The notes under the pieces were generated by a model that was given only the letters and a program-made list of their open reading frames with translations, was not told where the DNA came from and ran no database searches. Positions 5,894 through 10,029 of a stretch of 10,029 bases of DNA are shown here, piece after piece. This stretch comes from Opitutia bacterium (GTDB lineage Bacteria; Verrucomicrobiota; Verrucomicrobiia; Opitutales; UBA953). The position numbers and the translations under genes were made by a program. Location of the stretch: assembly GCA_947463395.1 (NCBI GenBank), contig CANHRV010000029.1, forward strand, positions 1 to 10,029, in the 5' to 3' direction. Each line of letters starts with the position of its first letter. Position 1 is the stretch's first letter.

Positions 5894-6898
5894 ATGATGG
5901 CACTCAGTATGCAAACCGCAAGCGAAGCCCTGAATGACTTGGTAGTCAGTTTAAAGGGGCGAAAAGTCGCTGTATTAGGTCATATGCGCCCCGATGGTGA
6001 TTGTATCGGGTCACAAGTAGCTCTTTGTCATATCCTTCTCGCCTCGGGTGTTGATGCGATTTGCCTGAATCGCGACCGGATTCCGCCTAATTTAGTTCCT
6101 TACGGAAAAGGTATAACTTTTTTAACGGCGGCCGAATACCAATTCGATGACAGAGAAGCGATTGCCGTGGACTGTGCCGATGCGTCACGCTTAGGGACGG
6201 AGTTGCTCAGTTTGTTTTCAGGTCAAATCTTGGCTAACATCGATCACCACGCCTCCAACCCAGACTACGCCAAAATCAATATCGTCGTGAAAGAGGCGGC
6301 TGCAACCTGTCATATCTTGGCTTATGCGGTACTAAAACAAGGTCTGCCCTGCTCTCCAGCTACCGCCAAAGCTCTTCACTTAGGCATTATTACTGACACA
6401 GGACGATTTTGTTACGCTAGCACCACCGCCGCTGTTTTTGAAATTGTGGCAGAACTCGTTAAACGCGGAGCCCAACCTGCCGAAGCTAATTACCTCATTT
6501 TCGAGCAAGAAAGCCGAGGAAAGTTAGAACTCACTAAGCGATTCTTGAACTCGATTCAATTTCACGAGAATGGAAAAATTTGTTCCGGAGAAATCACTTT
6601 AGACGACTATGCCTCCACAGGCACCTGCAAAGAAGACAAAGAGGGGTTGGTCGAATTTCCTCGCTCGGTTGCGGGAGTTGAAATTGCTGTCTTACTTGAA
6701 GAAGGCAAAGACGGGATACGCGGAAGTTTACGGGGTCGTAACCCGAAACTTCGACTGGATTTGTTAGCTGGCAAACTCAACGGCGGTGGCCACGTTCTCG
6801 CTGCGGGATTTAACCTATTAGGTTGCACTTTAACTCGCGACCGCGCCCGCATTCTGGCGATTATTGCTGAACATTATCGCACTCACTCCGCTTTATGA
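5894..6898 (+). CDS. nrnA: DHH-family phosphoesterase, NrnA-type oligoribonuclease / pAp phosphatase
   Basis: A 334-residue cytoplasmic enzyme of the DHH/DHHA1 family. NrnA proteins degrade 2-5-base RNA fragments from the end and dephosphorylate 3',5'-pAp. Visible motifs: His30 and the Asp pair of HMRPDGD (Asp34, Asp36), Asp93 in AVDCAD, the DHH triad (Asp117-His118-His119) in ANIDHHAS, Asp168 in GIITDTG, and the C-terminal DHHA1 substrate loop GGGH (297-300) with RGSLRGR before it. Length and motif order match NrnA of about 310-340 residues; a related single-stranded nuclease or cyclic dinucleotide enzyme is less likely, as no PAS, GGDEF or extra domain is present. The start could be either Met of the ATGATG at 5894 or Met6; none has a Shine-Dalgarno site. 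It opens the operon and overlaps truB by ATGA. Confidence 0.92.
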   Translation: MMALSMQTASEALNDLVVSLKGRKVAVLGHMRPDGDCIGSQVALCHILLASGVDAICLNRDRIPPNLVPYGKGITFLTAAEYQFDDREAIAVDCADASRLGTELLSLFSGQILANIDHHASNPDYAKINIVVKEAAATCHILAYAVLKQGLPCSPATAKALHLGIITDTGRFCYASTTAAVFEIVAELVKRGAQPAEANYLIFEQESRGKLELTKRFLNSIQFHENGKICSGEITLDDYASTGTCKEDKEGLVEFPRSVAGVEIAVLLEEGKDGIRGSLRGRNPKLRLDLLAGKLNGGGHVLAAGFNLLGCTLTRDRARILAIIAEHYRTHSAL

Positions 6899-7623
6899 GC
6901 GAAGCCCATGCCGAGCCTCAAGGCGTCCTGCTGGTCGATAAACCCGCAGGAATTACCTCACATGACGTGGTAGATCGAGTGAGACGCCTCTTTCAAACCC
7001 GACGCGTTGGACATGCGGGCACGCTGGATCCCATGGCAACAGGACTATTGATTATCCTCGTCGGCAAGGCGACCAAAGCTTCGCAGTATTTGATGTCACA
7101 AGAAAAAGAGTACCTCGGAGAGGTTACCCTTGGAACAACCACCGATACACAAGATGCCGAGGGAGAAACCTTAGAAACTCGACCCATACCCGCTTTAACC
7201 GAAAAGCAGATTCAGGAGGCCTTACACTCGATGCTCGGTGACCAGTATCAAACTCCACCCATGCATTCGGCTAAAAAAGTCGGTGGCAAAAAACTGTATG
7301 AGTTAGCCCGCAAAGGTTTGGAAGTTGAACGCGAACCACGATTTATTCGTCTCAATCTTTTTGAACTCAGCACTTGGCAATCTCCGCGCTTCACTTTTCG
7401 CGTTCAGTGCACCAAAGGAACCTATGTGCGCACTTTAGCCCATGACCTTGGGCAGAAGTTTGGCTGTGGTGGTCACCTCTCGATGTTGAGACGAACGGTT
7501 TCAGGCGAACTTTCTGTCGATAAAGCTTACACACTCGAAGCCCTAGAAAAAATGTCTCGAGAACAAAAAATAGCCTGCTTGGTTCCTGTACAACAAATCG
7601 TTCCTAGCATCGCTCTCGGATGA
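6895..7623 (+). CDS. truB: tRNA pseudouridine-55 synthase TruB
   Basis: Converts uridine 55 in the T loop of most tRNAs to pseudouridine. The catalytic Asp45 lies in GHAGTLDPMATG, the stacking Tyr in KEYLGEVTLG (residue 73), and the supporting motifs are PPMHSAKKVGGKKLYELARKG (split: QTPPMHS at 119-125 and YELARKG at 135-141) and KGTYVRTLAHDLG (174-186). At 242 residues it has the full catalytic domain but lacks the C-terminal PUA-like extension of the 314-residue E. coli enzyme; short forms are common. It starts inside the stop of the DHH gene (ATGA) and its own stop overlaps the ribF start in the same way, so translation is probably coupled through all three genes. There is no independent ribosome-binding site. 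Confidence 0.97.
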   Translation: MSEAHAEPQGVLLVDKPAGITSHDVVDRVRRLFQTRRVGHAGTLDPMATGLLIILVGKATKASQYLMSQEKEYLGEVTLGTTTDTQDAEGETLETRPIPALTEKQIQEALHSMLGDQYQTPPMHSAKKVGGKKLYELARKGLEVEREPRFIRLNLFELSTWQSPRFTFRVQCTKGTYVRTLAHDLGQKFGCGGHLSMLRRTVSGELSVDKAYTLEALEKMSREQKIACLVPVQQIVPSIALG

Positions 7624-8534
7624 ATACACCCTCTCTGCATTTAGCCATTGGCGTGTTTGATGGAGTTCACCTCGGACATCGCGCCGTCATTCATTCTGCT
7701 CGAGAGTTGGCTCGCCAGACCAATGGAAAAGTGGGTGTTTTAACATTTGATCCACACCCCAGTCGATTACTCAGACCTCAAGCCCCCACTCTCTTAATTT
7801 TTAATCGGCAACAAAAGGATGCTCGGCTCATTGAGGCGGGAGCTCAATTCATTCATCACCAAAATTTCGATTCCGCTCATGCGGCGATACCAGCAGAGGA
7901 ATTTCCGCAATGGTTAAAAAATGAGTTTCCTTCTTTGCGTAGCATTCATATCGGAAAAAATTTTCATTACGGACAAGGACGACGGGGACAGAGCCAAACC
8001 TTGAAGCGAGATGCTGAAACATTGGGTTTAGCCGTTTACGTGATTGATGCTGTCGATTGCGAAAATACGCCGATTAGCAGTTCACGAATTCGCCAAGCCT
8101 TAAGCGAAGGCAATCTAACTCTCGCCAACCAAATGCTACTACGTCCCTACGAAGCAGAAGGCATTCTCATTCAAGGCAGACAACTCGGACGAACTTTGGG
8201 TTACCCCACCATCAACCTTGATTGGAATCCTGAATTAAAGCCTGCCTACGGCGTCTACGCGGTAGAATGTGTTACCCCAGAGGGAACAGCTGAAGCGGGG
8301 GTGGCAAATTGGGGCCTCCGACCGACGGTCGAAAATCATGGAGTAAAACCTCTTTTAGAGACACACCTACTCCAGCCAACAGGGAGAATACCCGTTGTAG
8401 GGGATTCCGTCCGTATTCGTTGGTTAAAACGTCTACGCGAAGAGATTAAATTCCCCGAAACGATGGCTTTAAAATCTCAAATTGCTATCGATGAAAATCG
8501 AGCGAGAGAGTTTCATGGTTTGCTCGTACGCTGA
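7620..8534 (+). CDS. ribF: Bifunctional riboflavin kinase / FMN adenylyltransferase
   Basis: Makes FMN from riboflavin and then FAD from FMN, both with ATP. The N-terminal adenylyltransferase module (about 1-170) has the nucleotidyltransferase signature GVFDGVHLGH (11-20) and ISSSRIR (152-158). The C-terminal riboflavin kinase module (about 175-304) has the ATP/riboflavin motif RTLGYPTINL (191-200), YGVYAVE, NWGLRPTV (230-237), the catalytic Glu247 in ETHLL, and LREEIKF near the end. The 304 residues match the usual length of 300-320. It ends the three-gene operon. Its last 22 bases overlap the end of mpl on the other strand, and no hairpin terminator follows, so the transcript must run into DNA antisense to mpl. 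Confidence 0.97.
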   Translation: MNTPSLHLAIGVFDGVHLGHRAVIHSARELARQTNGKVGVLTFDPHPSRLLRPQAPTLLIFNRQQKDARLIEAGAQFIHHQNFDSAHAAIPAEEFPQWLKNEFPSLRSIHIGKNFHYGQGRRGQSQTLKRDAETLGLAVYVIDAVDCENTPISSSRIRQALSEGNLTLANQMLLRPYEAEGILIQGRQLGRTLGYPTINLDWNPELKPAYGVYAVECVTPEGTAEAGVANWGLRPTVENHGVKPLLETHLLQPTGRIPVVGDSVRIRWLKRLREEIKFPETMALKSQIAIDENRAREFHGLLVR

Positions 8535-9943
8535 GAAAACTCTTGTGCAAATTGAGGTATGATTCCTCCAAAAGAACCGTTGGAAAAGAAAACAACGCAA
8601 CGTAGTGAGCCCTCTTTTTTTACTTCGGCTACTAAATGATTTAATAAATCCTGTGAAGAAGAAGCAGCATAGGCCTTTCGTCCAAGTGCTTTCAATTGTG
8701 TCACGACGCCTCGGGTGTCGAAAGAATCGGAACCCAGTTTTTCCGCACGATGAGCAGGAGCTAAGTACACTGCATCGGCTTTAGCTAAAGCATCGCGGAA
8801 GGCCTCTTGCATCACGTTACGAGCGGCAGTATTACTTCGAGGCTCAAAACAGGCTAATAACTCGTGCTGCGGGTAACGGGCCCTCAACGAATCCAGGGTC
8901 AAAGCCAATGCGGTTGGATGGTGACCAAAATCTTCGATAACTTTAAGTTTGGGCTGATTGATTAATATCTGTTGTCGACGCATCACCCCTTGAAATGAAT
9001 TCAGCACATCCAATTGGAGGACGGTGGGATCTTGAGGATTTAAGATTAACCCTGCAGAAACGGCAGCGACGATTGCGTTACGGGCGTTAAAAAGTCCAGG
9101 CAGAGACCACTTCACCCTGCCCCACAACTTTTTCTTCCAGTAAATTTCAAAGGAGGTGCCTGCATCATTTTCCTGAAAATTAGCCACAACCGCATCATTG
9201 TCCAATCCCACACCCACTCGGATAACTGGGCACCAAGTAACCTGCTTCACCAAGGCGGAAACAGTGGCATCGTCTCCATTGGCAACAATGAAACCATGAC
9301 GTGGTACAACTCGCAAACCATGAGAAAAAGTCCTGACTACATCATCGAGATCACGAAAAATATCCGCGTGATCAAATTCGATATTATTAATCGCTAAAAC
9401 GTGTGGCAGATACTGAATAAACTTACTCCGTTTATCAAAAAAAGCGGTATCGTACTCATCCCCTTCAATCACAAAAGGACCACCCTTTTTCCCAGGTGAA
9501 GCACTGTCAGGTAAATCACGCGGTACACCACCGATGAGCCAACCGGGCTCCGCTGCATTCGCTCGCAACAACACTGCCGCCAGACATGAGGTCGTTGTTT
9601 TTCCGTGCGTTCCGGCAATCACAAGATTGCGTCGCTCGTTCAGCAAATGGGTTCTTAAAAGTTCAGGCAGGGACACATACTTTTGAGATGATTCCAAAAG
9701 CCATTCAACCTCGGGATGTCCACGAGAGGCCACATTACCCACCACGACTAAATCGGGCTTTAATTTTGCCAAACGCTCAGCATTCCAACCCTCTAAAATG
9801 GTAATTCCTGCCTGACGAAGGTGATCGGACATGGGCGGGTAAATCCCTGTGTCCGAACCCACGACTTCATGACCTAGGGCACGCATCAAAAGCGCCGCAT
9901 TACCCATCGCCGTACCACAAATGCCCATGAAGTAGAGGTGCAT
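8513..9943 (-). CDS. mpl: UDP-MurNAc:L-Ala-gamma-D-Glu-meso-DAP ligase (murein peptide recycling)
   Basis: Joins the tripeptide recovered from old peptidoglycan directly to UDP-N-acetylmuramate, with ATP, in the cytoplasm. It is a Mur ligase of 476 residues (E. coli Mpl is 457). The N-terminal signature HLYFMGICGTAMG with GSDTGIYPPMS (29-39) is characteristic of Mpl rather than MurC. The central domain has the P-loop GTHGKTTT (111-118), the metal/ATP region EGDEYDTAFFD (160-170) and NIEFDHADIF (187-196). The C-terminal domain has EDFGHHPTA (337-345) and FEPRSNT (366-372). I start it at 9943, where family similarity begins; the frame extends upstream with a TTG at 10000, but that part has no family match. 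No Shine-Dalgarno site is present; a lone TATACA lies five bases before the ATG. It is the sole cell-wall gene here. Confidence 0.95.
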   Translation of the reverse strand: MHLYFMGICGTAMGNAALLMRALGHEVVGSDTGIYPPMSDHLRQAGITILEGWNAERLAKLKPDLVVVGNVASRGHPEVEWLLESSQKYVSLPELLRTHLLNERRNLVIAGTHGKTTTSCLAAVLLRANAAEPGWLIGGVPRDLPDSASPGKKGGPFVIEGDEYDTAFFDKRSKFIQYLPHVLAINNIEFDHADIFRDLDDVVRTFSHGLRVVPRHGFIVANGDDATVSALVKQVTWCPVIRVGVGLDNDAVVANFQENDAGTSFEIYWKKKLWGRVKWSLPGLFNARNAIVAAVSAGLILNPQDPTVLQLDVLNSFQGVMRRQQILINQPKLKVIEDFGHHPTALALTLDSLRARYPQHELLACFEPRSNTAARNVMQEAFRDALAKADAVYLAPAHRAEKLGSDSFDTRGVVTQLKALGRKAYAASSSQDLLNHLVAEVKKEGSLRCVVFFSNGSFGGIIPQFAQEFSQRTSKP

Positions 9944-9998
9944 AACTTTGTATAGGACAAGCCACGGCCTGAGAGCGAGAAAACAAGCGATAACCCCC

Positions 9999-10023
9999 AA
10001 AAAAAGGAAGCCCTCAGACCTCC
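9999..10023 (-). terminator. Probable terminator of a leftward gene beyond the right edge
   Basis: On the minus strand GGAGG (10023-10019) can pair with CTTCC (10010-10006), including one G-U pair, across an eight-base loop, followed at once by seven Ts (10005-9999). The stem is short. If real, it separates mpl from the preceding gene, so mpl would need its own promoter within 9944-9998; only a weak -10-like TATACA is seen there. Confidence 0.45.
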
Positions 10024-10029
10024 AACTGG

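Noticed and set aside
9944..10000. N-terminal extension of mpl from the TTG at 10000
   Set aside because: The Mpl signature begins at the ATG at 9943, and the extension covers the space just after a probable terminator; an open frame alone is not evidence.

Overview
This is an ordinary housekeeping stretch of a bacterial chromosome with moderate GC. I see no insertion sequence, phage gene, CRISPR array, toxin-antitoxin pair or rearranged gene, and no convincing new multi-gene system. The gene set points to a Gram-negative-type (diderm) bacterium with meso-diaminopimelate peptidoglycan: it has Mpl, a lipoprotein, and a ClpC unfoldase with UVR motif. ClpC together with adjacent truB-ribF recalls the Planctomycetota-Verrucomicrobiota-Chlamydiota group, perhaps Verrucomicrobiota. 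That placement is inference from gene content and was not tested by search.

Layout. At the left edge is the 3' part of a divergent beta-ketoacyl-ACP synthase (3-776, +), followed by its acyl carrier protein (810-1064, +) and a strong terminator. A tRNA-Ala(GGC) gene lies on the opposite strand (1160-1235). A single-domain RNase D-like 3'-5' exonuclease (1345-1995, +) converges on a small lipoprotein of unknown function (2046-2669, -), and the two share a bidirectional terminator. A leftward unit clpC-DUF423 (5752 down to 2840) follows, its two genes abutting as TAAATG. After a 141-base divergent intergenic region comes a tightly packed rightward operon (5894-8534): a DHH/NrnA-type phosphoesterase, truB and ribF, each pair overlapping by the four bases ATGA. 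Finally mpl (8513-9943, -) converges on ribF with a 22-base 3' overlap, and a probable terminator of a further leftward gene lies at the right edge.

How the genes work together. The synthase and ACP would form a chain-extension pair in a specialised fatty-acid or polyketide-like pathway whose other members lie to the left. ClpC is the protein-quality-control unfoldase. The DHH protein, TruB and RibF cover end-stage RNA turnover, tRNA pseudouridylation and FMN/FAD supply. They form a familiar linkage, here without nusA-infB-rbfA directly upstream. Mpl recycles cell-wall peptides. The points most worth a second look are the altered gating loop of the synthase, the near absence of Shine-Dalgarno sequences, a hairpin abutting the exonuclease start, paired TAGAAT inverted repeats around the lipoprotein promoter region, and the unknown lipoprotein itself.
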